Source: Weissella confusa (GTDB lineage: Bacteria > Bacillota > Bacilli > Lactobacillales > Lactobacillaceae). Taken from it: a stretch of 52,297 nt of DNA. Below, piece by piece: positions 40,522 through 49,114 of this stretch. The DNA is taken from the NCBI RefSeq assembly GCF_004766315.1, contig NZ_PVSN01000069.1, forward strand, positions 1 through 52,297. Reading direction: 5' to 3'. The translations under genes and the position numbers were made by a program. Position 1 is the first letter of the stretch. The number at the start of each line of letters is the position of its first letter. The notes beneath the pieces are model-generated. The model saw nothing but the letters and a program-made list of their open reading frames with translations. It searched no databases and was not told the DNA's origin.

Positions 40522-40533
40522 TCTCAGTCTGCT

Positions 40534-41949
40534 TTACCCGAATCCACCTGGTTCTTCAGCGTGGAATTCAATGTTTGAGAATTTGTTGTATGACTTAACA
40601 AATAGCAAACGGGCGGTTCCACGAGCACCAGAACGGTTCTTTTCCAAGATGACTTCGATTTCTCCGACATCTTGTTGTTCTTCATCACGCGGATCATTTG
40701 GATTGTCTGAATCATCGTTAGCTTTCTCGTAATAATCATCACGGTACAAGAAAGCAACGATGTCGGCGTCCTGCTCGATTGATCCAGATTCACGAATATC
40801 TGACAACATCGGACGCTTGTCTTGACGTTGTTCAACACTACGAGAAAGCTGAGAAAGCGCAATAATTGGCACATCCATTTCCATGGCCATCATCTTGATG
40901 GCACGAGAAATAGCTGAGACTTCTTGCTGACGTCCTTCACTTCCAGTTCCTTCAATCAGCTGCAAGTAATCGATAATAACCAAGCCAATTTGGCCTTCAC
41001 GCTTGTATAGACGACGCAACTTCGAACGAATTTCCGTCACCTTGATACCAGCCGTATCATCGATATAAATCTTGGTATTTGCCAATGAACCCATGGCCAC
41101 AGCCAAAGCATTCCATTCTTCAGAATCCAATTGACCAGTACGCATGTGCTGTGAGTTGATGTTTCCTTCAGCCGCCAACATACGGTTAACCAATGACGTG
41201 TCCGGCATTTCCAGTGAGAAAATAACGACTGGCAAGTTCGGGTCAGCCACGGCAACCTTTTGGGCAATATTCAAAACGAACGCCGTCTTACCAACGGCCG
41301 GGCGCGCGGCTACGATGATCATTTCGCCACCGTGGAACCCAGTCGTCAAATTATCCAAAGCTGGGTAACCTGAGGCGAGTCCCGTAACCGTCTCAGTTGT
41401 TCGAGAGTTTTGCTCAATTTGCTCAAATGACTTCTCAACCACGTCCGCGATATTCTTAAAGTCAGCGCTCTTCTCGCCACCATTAATCATATCCAGCTTC
41501 GTTGACAATTCAGCCACGGCATCGTCAACCGAATCCGCACCTTCATACGTTTGCGTCAAACTGTTTTGCAACGTATCAATCATGTTGCGACGAATCGACT
41601 TTTCACGCACGATGCGCGCATAGTAAAGCGCATTGCCGGCAACCGGCACCGTTGATGCCAGTTCAGCCAGGTAGGCCATGCCACCCACGTTTTCGACTTG
41701 ATTATCCTTATTCAGTTCATCGGTAATCGTCAAAATATCGATGGCACGTTGCGTTTCATCAAGCTTCAAAATTGCCGCATAGATTAAACGGTGTGCCGTT
41801 CGATAAAAGTCAGATGGTTCCAAGATTGTCATCAAGTCCGCAATCAAATCCTGCGGGTCAGTCGACAACAAAATAGATCCCAAAACGGCTTGTTCAGCGG
41901 TCACATCTTGTGGCACGCTAAGCGCAGTCGTTTCTGTTTCATCTGCCAT
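40534..41949 (-). CDS. dnaB: Replicative DNA helicase DnaB
   Basis: This 471-residue hexameric helicase opens the replication fork. The N-terminal domain (AEQAVLGSILLS) binds primase. The RecA-like domain has Walker A ARPAVGKTAFVLN and the IIDYLQLIEG and LSQLSRSVEQR motifs, and the C-terminal QDADIVAFLYRDDYY region. AAGGAGGT precedes ATG 41949; an upstream in-frame ATG would cover this site and is rejected. It follows rplI, from which it is separated by a terminator, in the usual gdpP-rplI-dnaB order. Confidence 0.95.
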   Translation of the reverse strand: MADETETTALSVPQDVTAEQAVLGSILLSTDPQDLIADLMTILEPSDFYRTAHRLIYAAILKLDETQRAIDILTITDELNKDNQVENVGGMAYLAELASTVPVAGNALYYARIVREKSIRRNMIDTLQNSLTQTYEGADSVDDAVAELSTKLDMINGGEKSADFKNIADVVEKSFEQIEQNSRTTETVTGLASGYPALDNLTTGFHGGEMIIVAARPAVGKTAFVLNIAQKVAVADPNLPVVIFSLEMPDTSLVNRMLAAEGNINSQHMRTGQLDSEEWNALAVAMGSLANTKIYIDDTAGIKVTEIRSKLRRLYKREGQIGLVIIDYLQLIEGTGSEGRQQEVSAISRAIKMMAMEMDVPIIALSQLSRSVEQRQDKRPMLSDIRESGSIEQDADIVAFLYRDDYYEKANDDSDNPNDPRDEEQQDVGEIEVILEKNRSGARGTARLLFVKSYNKFSNIEFHAEEPGGFG

Positions 41950-41995
41950 GGGGGGCACCTCCTTCATCTTCTTATTCATAAAATCTATTGTAACA

Positions 41996-42022
41996 GAAAA
42001 AGCCAGTGAAATATCACTGGCT
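41996..42022 (-). terminator. Terminator between rplI and dnaB
   Basis: Stem AGCCAGTGA/TCACTGGCT followed by TTTTTC on the minus strand, 27 bases after the rplI stop codon. Confidence 0.85.
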
Positions 42023-42048
42023 CGTCACTTTATTTATCTACCGATTTT

Positions 42049-42501
42049 TTATTGCTCATCCGTGTGGATACGAATCTTTGCCTCAACATCGTGGTGCAAC
42101 TTAACCGTTACGGTACGGTAGCCCAAGGCACGGATTGGCTCCTTCATATCCATCTTGCGCTTATCAATCTTCAAGCCGAATTGCTTCTCCAAAGCTTCAA
42201 CAACTTGCTTTGATGAGATGGCACCGAACAAACGACCATCAGTTCCAGCCTTTGCCTTCAACTCAACAACCGTCTTGTCGTCTTCCAACTTTGCCTTCAA
42301 AGCCTCAGCTTCAGCCTTTTCTTCAGCGGCCTCACGATCGGCTGCCTTCTTTTGACCACGCAATGCAGAAACATTTGCGTTAGTTGCGGGCTCAGCCTTC
42401 TTGTTCTTAATCAAGAAGTTGTTAGCGTAGCCATCAGGAACTTCCTTAACTTCGCCCTTCTTACCGCGCCCCTTAACATCTTCCAAGAAAATAACCTTCA
42501 T
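42049..42501 (-). CDS. rplI: 50S ribosomal protein L9
   Basis: This 150-residue ribosomal protein starts [21 protein letters not shown], the conserved 23S-binding N-domain with GYANNFLI (about 28-35), followed by a long helix ([19 protein letters not shown]) and the C-terminal domain with [14 protein letters not shown]. The frame is open upstream, but ATG 42501 with GAGGT 8 bases before it and the family start is correct. It is coupled to gdpP upstream, as in other Firmicutes. Confidence 0.95.
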   Translation of the reverse strand: MKVIFLEDVKGRGKKGEVKEVPDGYANNFLIKNKKAEPATNANVSALRGQKKAADREAAEEKAEAEALKAKLEDDKTVVELKAKAGTDGRLFGAISSKQVVEALEKQFGLKIDKRKMDMKEPIRALGYRTVTVKLHHDVEAKIRIHTDEQ

Positions 42502-42519
42502 GATTATCGACCTCACTTA

Positions 42520-44550
42520 TTAATCTTCATTATCACCATCATCGTTTGTTCCCGTAAGAACAGACAACAATTGTTCATAGACGGCAGTGGTCGTCGTATC
42601 TGAGACCTGCGTTGCCGCATTACTCAAATGACCGCCTCCGCCCATCGCTTCCATTACTAATTGTACATTAAATGACCCAGTTGAGCGCGCCGAAACGGCA
42701 ACTGTATTATCATCGCGTCGTGAAATAACAAACGACGCTTCAATCCCAATCATTTGCAACAACGCATCTGCAGCCTGCGCGGCCACAACCGAATCATATT
42801 GCACATCATCTTCACCGATAACAATTGCTGCATTATCATGAATTTGCGCACGCTCAATCAAGTGTGCACGCTCACGGTATGAATCAACCGTTTCCTTCAT
42901 GAAGTCCTGTAGCATCTTACCATCAGCGCCAACTGAACGCAGGTAACTAGCCGCATCGAACGTTCGCGTACCAGAACGCAACGTGAATGACTTGGTATCA
43001 ACTTGGATACCAGCCAGCATCGCAGTCGCCTCAATACGAGACAACCCCTTCGTCCGACGTGGTTGATACTCAAACAATTCCGTGACCAACTCAGATGTTG
43101 ATGAGGCATATGACTCAATGTAAACCAATTGCGGTTCATCTGGGAATTCTTCGCCACGGCGGTGGTGATCGATAATCACAACCCGCTCAGATAGTTGTTG
43201 ATAGACTTCAGGTGATTCTGAAATCGATGGCTTTGAATGATCCACCATGACCAACAAGCTTCGTTCAGTCGCTTCTGACAATACTTGTGAAGGCACCATC
43301 ATTGCAGATTGATCTGACGGATCAGCCTTAAGTTCTTGCAACAACAACTTAATATCTGAGTGCTCATGCCCGCTCTCTTCGTAGACAACCCATGACGGCT
43401 TACCCAACATTTGAGCCAAACGGCGAACACCCAGCGCGGCACCAAACGAATCCATATCAGAACGTTTGTGTCCCATAATGAAAATTTGGTCCGCTTGCGT
43501 CATCAAATCAGCCAACGCTTGTGAGATGACACGTGCACGCACACGGGTACGCTTGGCCATTGGGTTTGTGTTTCCACCGTAGAAACGAGCATCCCCAGTC
43601 GGTGACTTCACAACAACTTGGTCACCACCACGACCCAACGCCAAGTCCAAGTTAGCTTGGGCGTTCTGCGCCAAAACATCAATCGCTGTTTCCTTATAGG
43701 CAATACCAATACTCAACGTGATTGGTGTGTTCTGCATTGAAGTTGCCTCACGAACCGCGGTCAACACATTAAACTTATCAGCCTCGGCACGACGCAACCC
43801 ATCACGATAACCAATCAACATATAACGATCGACAGCCAAACGACGCACATAAATCTTGTGCTCAGCCATCCAGTCTGACAACGTCTTCGTCACGAAAGTA
43901 CGCAATGCAGAAGCATCTGAGTCGTTCATACCTTCAGACACTTCGTCATAGTTATCCAATGAAACAATTCCAATGAACAACTTGTGCGCTTCGTAGTCAC
44001 TCATAACTTGCGCTGAGTCAGTGGCATCCAACAGATATGCAGCGCGGAGTTCCGGCTGCACTTGCACATTAAACACGCGATCCAACCAGTGCAATTGCGT
44101 AACACGCTTATCTTCATCCGGCCATCGCTTAATCAAGTCAGCCAATTGCACAGAAGCTTCCTGCAATGGTCGACCAACGATAACGCGTTCCCCAAGGAAA
44201 CTTTGTAGATAAGGGTTCACCCAATTAACTTCGTTCTGCTCATTGAACAAAACGACCCCCAAAGGCATCTGAATAATCGCTTCTTGTTCACCACGATTAA
44301 CGCGGTATGAAAGATTCTCAATATAGTGTGTGGTGTCTTCGCCAATAATCTGCAAGGTCTTGAATATGACCATCAAAGCAATCACAACCAAGGCCAGCCA
44401 GACAATTCCGGCAACCCAATTCACCATAAAGGCTAGAATCGCGCCGATAATTGCCATCACCGAGACGAGCACTGCCATCCAAGCGAGGCGCCGATTTTGG
44501 AAAAACGCCGGTAAAGCATCCAAATTTTTCACGCGTATCACCCAACCCAT
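42520..44550 (-). CDS. gdpP: Cyclic-di-AMP phosphodiesterase GdpP
   Basis: This 676-residue membrane protein degrades c-di-AMP to pApA and so controls osmotic and wall balance. Two N-terminal membrane helices (about 20-62) are followed by a PAS-like domain, a degenerate GGDEF domain (about 180-310) and the catalytic DHH/DHHA1 domains: GHKRSDMDSFGAALG, VIIDHHRRGEEFPD and GGGGHLSNAATQ. The start is ATG 44550, next to AAGGA; a GTG at 44538 has better spacing from that AAGGA and is an alternative. It is followed after 18 bases by rplI. Confidence 0.93.
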   Translation of the reverse strand: MGWVIRVKNLDALPAFFQNRRLAWMAVLVSVMAIIGAILAFMVNWVAGIVWLALVVIALMVIFKTLQIIGEDTTHYIENLSYRVNRGEQEAIIQMPLGVVLFNEQNEVNWVNPYLQSFLGERVIVGRPLQEASVQLADLIKRWPDEDKRVTQLHWLDRVFNVQVQPELRAAYLLDATDSAQVMSDYEAHKLFIGIVSLDNYDEVSEGMNDSDASALRTFVTKTLSDWMAEHKIYVRRLAVDRYMLIGYRDGLRRAEADKFNVLTAVREATSMQNTPITLSIGIAYKETAIDVLAQNAQANLDLALGRGGDQVVVKSPTGDARFYGGNTNPMAKRTRVRARVISQALADLMTQADQIFIMGHKRSDMDSFGAALGVRRLAQMLGKPSWVVYEESGHEHSDIKLLLQELKADPSDQSAMMVPSQVLSEATERSLLVMVDHSKPSISESPEVYQQLSERVVIIDHHRRGEEFPDEPQLVYIESYASSTSELVTELFEYQPRRTKGLSRIEATAMLAGIQVDTKSFTLRSGTRTFDAASYLRSVGADGKMLQDFMKETVDSYRERAHLIERAQIHDNAAIVIGEDDVQYDSVVAAQAADALLQMIGIEASFVISRRDDNTVAVSARSTGSFNVQLVMEAMGGGGHLSNAATQVSDTTTTAVYEQLLSVLTGTNDDGDNED

Positions 44551-44574
44551 TCCTTAATAGTTTCTTTATAAAGT

Positions 44575-44580
44575 AGTATA
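44575..44580 (-). promoter_or_regulatory. -10 box of gdpP-rplI-dnaB unit
   Basis: A -10 TATACT on the minus strand lies 25 bases before the gdpP start. A -35 is weak (TTCAAG at 18 bp). Confidence 0.4.
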
Positions 44581-44682
44581 CCATGATTACCAAATAGACT
44601 TGAACTGATAAATAATGGCTTTTTTATGTAAAAACATTTGGTTGTGGTGCACCTCGATGAAACGCGTCGACTTTGACCACCA

Positions 44683-44718
44683 AACAAAAACGAACCTAAC
44701 GTAATGTCAGGTGCGTTT
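44683..44718 (-). terminator. Terminator of opp operon
   Basis: Stem AAACG.ACCT/AGGT.CGTTT followed by TTGTTTG on the minus strand, 5 bases after the oppF stop codon. Confidence 0.75.
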
Positions 44719-44722
44719 CTTG

Positions 44723-45676
44723 TTAATCGATCAATCCAGCTTCGCGGGCGCGTTGCTTGTACATCTCGATTTCGTCTTCTGCAGCCCAAACGAAGTGTTC
44801 AGGTGCAATTTCAACCATTTCACGGTCACGTCCGTCCATTTCGTCAGTTGGATCGTAAACGATTGGCTCACGGGCCGTCTCAACTGATGGATCTGGAACT
44901 GGAATGGCACTCAACAATGAGCGCGTGTAATCGTGCAAAGGCTTGTTGTAAACTTCGTCGGCTGGTCCGATTTCAACCATCTTACCCCAGTGCATAACAC
45001 CGATACGGTCAGAAATGTACTTAACCATCGACAAGTCGTGGGCAATGAACAAGTAAGTCAATCCCTTGTCCTTTTGCAATTGCTTCATCAAGTTAACAAC
45101 TTGCGCTTGGATTGAAACGTCCAAGGCAGAGATTGGTTCGTCGGCGATGATGAACTTTGGTTGCACAGCCAACGCACGGGCGATACCGATACGTTGACGT
45201 TGTCCACCAGAGAACTCGTGTGGGTAACGGTTTGAGTGATCACGGTTCAAACCAACCGTCTCCAACAAATCTTCCACGCGCTTTGAACGATCTTCATCGT
45301 TCGCAGCCAAGTGGTTAACGTCGATTCCTTCAGCAACGATGTCCTTAACCTTCATACGCAAGTTCAATGACGCTTGTGGGTCTTGGAAAATCATTTGTAC
45401 CGCTTGACGGAAGTCTGACAATTCGCCGCGCTTCTTCAACTTAGCAATGTCCTTACCATCAAACAAAACTTCCCCTGCTGATGGTTCGTACAACTTCATA
45501 ATCGTACGACCGATTGTCGTCTTACCTGAACCTGACTCACCAACAAGACCAAACGTCTCACCTTCGTAAATGTCGAAAGTTGCGTTTTGAACAGCCTTCG
45601 TTTCGTTGCTACGGCCCTTGTTAAACGTGATATCAAGTCCCTTGATTTCAACTAACTTCTTCTTTTCTTCAGCCAT
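44723..45676 (-). CDS. oppF: Oligopeptide ABC transporter ATPase OppF
   Basis: This 317-residue ATPase has Walker [14 protein letters not shown] (about 40-52), signature [15 protein letters not shown] and Walker [13 protein letters not shown], with the C-terminal peptide-importer extension. It pairs with OppD to drive peptide import. Its start codon overlaps the oppD stop by one base (TAATG). It is the last gene of oppB-C-D-F and is followed by a terminator. Confidence 0.93.
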   Translation of the reverse strand: MAEEKKKLVEIKGLDITFNKGRSNETKAVQNATFDIYEGETFGLVGESGSGKTTIGRTIMKLYEPSAGEVLFDGKDIAKLKKRGELSDFRQAVQMIFQDPQASLNLRMKVKDIVAEGIDVNHLAANDEDRSKRVEDLLETVGLNRDHSNRYPHEFSGGQRQRIGIARALAVQPKFIIADEPISALDVSIQAQVVNLMKQLQKDKGLTYLFIAHDLSMVKYISDRIGVMHWGKMVEIGPADEVYNKPLHDYTRSLLSAIPVPDPSVETAREPIVYDPTDEMDGRDREMVEIAPEHFVWAAEDEIEMYKQRAREAGLID

Positions 45677-46779
45677 TAGTTGTTAACCTCCGTTCCAAGA
45701 ACTGCCGTTGCGTCGACGGCGACTGCCTTCTTACGGTCAGCTTCTGGGTGCTCAGCTTGGTAGCGAGCCCAACGCTTTTGTACTTCCAATGGTGGCTCAA
45801 CTTCTGGCGCACGCTCATCCAACAACCACGTTGACGCAAAGTGCGTCTCTGATAGCTTGAAGAAAGGTGGCTTTTGCTTTTCGTCGATTGCCAAAGCGTA
45901 CTTGTTACGTGCCGCAAATGGATCACCTACTGGTGGCTCCAACAAATCAGGCGGCGTACCTGGGATAGCTTCCAACTCGCCACGCGCCGTTTCCGTCGTT
46001 GGCATTGAGTTCAACAAGCCCCAAGTGTATGGGTGTTGTGGGAAGTTAAATACTTCATCAACAGTTCCAATTTCAATAATTTGTCCGGCGTACATAACCG
46101 CCACACGATCAGCCATACCCGCCACAACACCAAGGTCGTGGGTGATAAAGATGATTGATGAATCAATTTCCTTTTGAATCTTCTTCATCAAGTCCAAGAT
46201 TTGGGCTTGAATCGTCACGTCCAAGGCGGTCGTTGGTTCGTCGGCAATTAGGATTTCAGGGTTGTTGATCATCGCAATCGCAATAACGATACGTTGACGC
46301 ATACCACCTGAAAATTGGTGTGGATAGTCGTTGATGTGGTTTTCTGAATTTGGAATACCAACCAACTTCATCATTTCCAATGCCTTTGCCCAGGCATCCT
46401 TCTTGCTCATCTTCTTGTGCTTAATCAAAGGTTCGGCAATTTGTTGACCAATCTTCATCGTTGGATCCAAAGAAGTCATTGGGTCTTGGAAAATCATGGC
46501 AATTTCTGAACCACGCAAGTGCTGCATGTCTTCTTCTGACTTACCAATGATTTCATCGCCCTTGAACTTGATTGAACCGTGTTCAACTTCAGCATTCTTT
46601 GCCAACAAGCCCATCAATGAGCGTGTCGTAACAGACTTACCTGAACCAGACTCACCCACGATAGCAAGCGTCTCACCCTTGTACAAATCAAATGAAATGT
46701 CGCGGATGGCTTGTACCTTACCGTTGTAAGTTTGGAAATTAATTTTAAGGTCCTTAACCTCAAGAATCTTTTCTGCCAT
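45676..46779 (-). CDS. oppD: Oligopeptide ABC transporter ATPase OppD
   Basis: This 367-residue ATPase has Walker A GESGSGKSVTTRS, signature FSGGMRQRIVIAIAM and Walker B ILIADEPTTALD, followed by the OppD/DppD C-terminal oligopeptide domain with GTPPDLLEPPVGDPFAARN. That domain normally has cysteines for an iron-sulfur-like site; here none is seen. It lies between oppC and oppF, 17 bases after oppC. Confidence 0.93.
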   Translation of the reverse strand: MAEKILEVKDLKINFQTYNGKVQAIRDISFDLYKGETLAIVGESGSGKSVTTRSLMGLLAKNAEVEHGSIKFKGDEIIGKSEEDMQHLRGSEIAMIFQDPMTSLDPTMKIGQQIAEPLIKHKKMSKKDAWAKALEMMKLVGIPNSENHINDYPHQFSGGMRQRIVIAIAMINNPEILIADEPTTALDVTIQAQILDLMKKIQKEIDSSIIFITHDLGVVAGMADRVAVMYAGQIIEIGTVDEVFNFPQHPYTWGLLNSMPTTETARGELEAIPGTPPDLLEPPVGDPFAARNKYALAIDEKQKPPFFKLSETHFASTWLLDERAPEVEPPLEVQKRWARYQAEHPEADRKKAVAVDATAVLGTEVNN

Positions 46780-46796
46780 GTCTTAACTCTCTTCCA

Positions 46797-47828
46797 TTAA
46801 TCCTTCGTACGAGGGTCAAAGGCGTCACGCAAACCATCTCCAAGCAAGTTAAAGGCAATCATGATGACAGCCAAGATAAGTGCTGGAATTACCAATTGGT
46901 ATGGATAGAATTGCAAAGCCTTTTGTCCATCATTCAACAACGTACCCAATGAGGCCATTGGCACTGGAATTCCCAATCCAATAAATGACAACAATGCTTC
47001 GAAGAAGATTGCTGATGGGATTGTGAACATCAATTGCACAATGATTGTTGAACTCAAGTTTGGCACCAAGTGGCGGAAACCAATGCGCCATGCTGATGAT
47101 CCCAATGTACGAGCGGCCAAGATGTAATCTTGTTCCTTAATCGTCAATACCTGTGCACGTATCAAACGCGCCATTGACGTCCATGATGTCATTGCGATAC
47201 CCAATGCGATTGACAACATACCGGGCTTCAAAATCAAAATCAACAAAACGAAAACAACCAAGTTAGGAATTGATGAAATAACTTCGATGATACGTTGCAT
47301 CACAATGTCGGTCTTACCACCACGCCAGCCGGAAACAATTCCGTATGTGACACCAAAGACCAAGTCCATGGCAGCAGCAATCAACGCAACTTGCAATGAG
47401 ATGCGCGTTCCGTAAAGGACACGCTTGAAGATGTCACGACCAAATTGGTCAGTTCCAAACCAGAAGTTCTTCTTCTTTGAAACGCCAGCTGAGTCGTATG
47501 AATCAATCTTGACACCATCCAACTTTGCATGACCAGTGAACCCTGGAATATCTCCCAAGACACCTGGCAAGCGCGGTGGCAAGTTTTGCAACGTCACATC
47601 TTGGTGTGACGTTGACTTTGAGTTGGCAATTGGGGCAGATCCAAACGCTGCCACAAAAATGAATACTAAAATCCACAATGAGATGAAGGCTCCCTTGTTC
47701 TTCTTCAAACGACGCCAAGCATCCTTAGCGAAGCTCAATGAAGGCTTCATAATCTTTTCGTTATCGACATGACGATCCGCTGGAAGCAGCTTAAAGTCAT
47801 CTGCCGTCAAATTTACTTGTTCGGCCAT
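46797..47828 (-). CDS. oppC: Oligopeptide ABC transporter permease OppC
   Basis: This 343-residue permease has a cytosolic N-terminus, a first helix (about 48-67), a large external loop with the FWFGTDQFGRDIFKR signature and five more helices. The EAA-type contact loop ILAARTLGSSAWRIGFRHLVPNL is clear. It forms the channel with OppB, which ends 10 bases upstream of it. The length is usual for Firmicutes OppC. Confidence 0.92.
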   Translation of the reverse strand: MAEQVNLTADDFKLLPADRHVDNEKIMKPSLSFAKDAWRRLKKNKGAFISLWILVFIFVAAFGSAPIANSKSTSHQDVTLQNLPPRLPGVLGDIPGFTGHAKLDGVKIDSYDSAGVSKKKNFWFGTDQFGRDIFKRVLYGTRISLQVALIAAAMDLVFGVTYGIVSGWRGGKTDIVMQRIIEVISSIPNLVVFVLLILILKPGMLSIALGIAMTSWTSMARLIRAQVLTIKEQDYILAARTLGSSAWRIGFRHLVPNLSSTIIVQLMFTIPSAIFFEALLSFIGLGIPVPMASLGTLLNDGQKALQFYPYQLVIPALILAVIMIAFNLLGDGLRDAFDPRTKD

Positions 47829-47838
47829 GTGCTACTCC

Positions 47839-48759
47839 TTATTTTGCCAAACGGATACGTGGGTCAATGACACCGTACAAGATATCCGTAATCAACAACA
47901 CAACCATCAACATCATGGCGTAGACAATCGTCGTTCCCATGATGATTTGGTAGTCATTCGTCAAAATTGATGAAACGAATTGGCTACCGATTCCAGGAAT
48001 TGAGAAGATTGACTCAACAACGATTGACCCAGTCATCAAGTTAACCGCCATTGGTCCAATCAACGTTACCAACGGAATCAATGAGTTACGCATTGCGTGC
48101 TTCCAAATCACTTCACGCTTTGACAAACCCTTGGCACGTGCCAATTCGATGTAGTCAGAACCCAACACATCCACCATTTCGGTACGGATGAAACGAGCTG
48201 ACGTTGCCAAAGGTGCCATTCCCAACGCGATTGTTGGCAAGATAGTAGAAGAGAAGCCCTTCCAACCAGCGATTGGCAACCAGTCCAACTTCAAACCAAC
48301 CCAGTATTGCAACAAAGCCGCAAACACGAATGATGGGATTGAAATTCCCAAAACGGCAATGATTGACAAGATTGTATCCGTCTTTGTGTTACGATGAACG
48401 GCTGCTGCTGAACCAAGTCCGATACCGGCGATTACACCGAAGATCAAAGCTTGAATTCCCAATTGTGCTGAAGGTCCCATACGTTGTGCAATCAACGTTG
48501 AAACTTCTTGGTTAGCAAATTGGAATGACACACCGAAGTCGAAATGCAAGGCATCCCACAAATAAGTGACGTATTGAATGAAAATTGGCTTATCCAAGCC
48601 GTACTGTGCTTCAATCATCTTTTGTTGTGCCTCAGACAAACGCTCAGCATTCGCAAGCGGTGAACCAGGCATCAGCTTCATCAAGAAAAATGTCGCTGAG
48701 ATAATCAGCACCAGCGTCAAAATAATGATTGCTAGTCGCTTAAGTAAATATTTGATCAT
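47839..48759 (-). CDS. oppB: Oligopeptide ABC transporter permease OppB
   Basis: This 306-residue permease has six hydrophobic helices, the N-terminal RLAIIILTLVLIISATFFLMKLMPGSP pattern and the EAA loop IELARAKGLSKREVIWKHAMRNSLIPLVT. It is the first gene of the oppB-C-D-F unit. The oppA-like gene lies 355 bases upstream behind its own terminator, and a TATAAT at 48896-48901 on the minus strand gives the permease genes their own promoter. Confidence 0.92.
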   Translation of the reverse strand: MIKYLLKRLAIIILTLVLIISATFFLMKLMPGSPLANAERLSEAQQKMIEAQYGLDKPIFIQYVTYLWDALHFDFGVSFQFANQEVSTLIAQRMGPSAQLGIQALIFGVIAGIGLGSAAAVHRNTKTDTILSIIAVLGISIPSFVFAALLQYWVGLKLDWLPIAGWKGFSSTILPTIALGMAPLATSARFIRTEMVDVLGSDYIELARAKGLSKREVIWKHAMRNSLIPLVTLIGPMAVNLMTGSIVVESIFSIPGIGSQFVSSILTNDYQIIMGTTIVYAMMLMVVLLITDILYGVIDPRIRLAK

Positions 48760-49114
48760 AGCGATGACCTTCCCCTATTATTCCTGCTATTCATATTATG
48801 AAAGACGTGCTTACGTTTAATTAAAAACAAAGTTGATATCTCTCACATATCCATAGTTTTTATTAGTATTTTCTAATCTTACCAGACAAGTCCCGATTAT
48901 AAAAGGGTTTGTCAGGTAATATCACATGAGAATCAAAATTTCTTAACACTTACGAATTTGTTAGCGTTTACATAGATTTTGATATGTTTGTCCAGATTCT
49001 GGGACTACATAACGCTCGCCCTATATGTAAAACACGCATCTATCCATAGTAGATAGATGCGTGTTGTCTATTCAAACTTAACAAACAAGTGTCGTTTTGA
49101 TCCTGCAATCAAAA
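48760..49114 (-). promoter_or_regulatory. Gap between oppA and oppB: terminator and oppB promoter
   Basis: The 355-base gap holds the oppA terminator at 49029-49065 and a consensus -10 TATAAT on the minus strand (48896-48901) with a weak -35 (TGATAT) 17 bp upstream. The 130-base leader before oppB shows no other recognised site. Confidence 0.5.
49029..49065 (-). terminator. Terminator of oppA
   Basis: Stem AACACGCATCTATC/GATAGATGCGTGTT with a 7-base loop, followed by TTAC on the minus strand, about 50 bases after the oppA stop codon. Confidence 0.8.

Larger units (their letters stand above)
40360..40533 (-). promoter_or_regulatory. Attenuator-type leader of MFS gene
   Basis: Between the dnaB stop codon and the MFS start lie three hairpins on the minus strand: GTCGGAGGT/ACCTCCGAC (40497-40519), CGCCTGACT/AGTCAGGTG (40438-40457) and, next to the MFS ribosome binding site, the terminator described at 40360-40397. 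The middle hairpin has an alternative upstream partner (TCAGGTG in TATCAGGTGCG, around 40470-40480) and GGTA copies upstream could pair with TACC of the terminator, so exclusive structures are possible. No known riboswitch class is recognised. Confidence 0.5.

Noticed and set aside
40360-40530. T-box riboswitch upstream of the MFS gene
   Set aside because: GGGGGTACC only loosely resembles the T-box core GGGTGGNACC; no specifier stem is recognisable and the gene is not an amino-acid gene.
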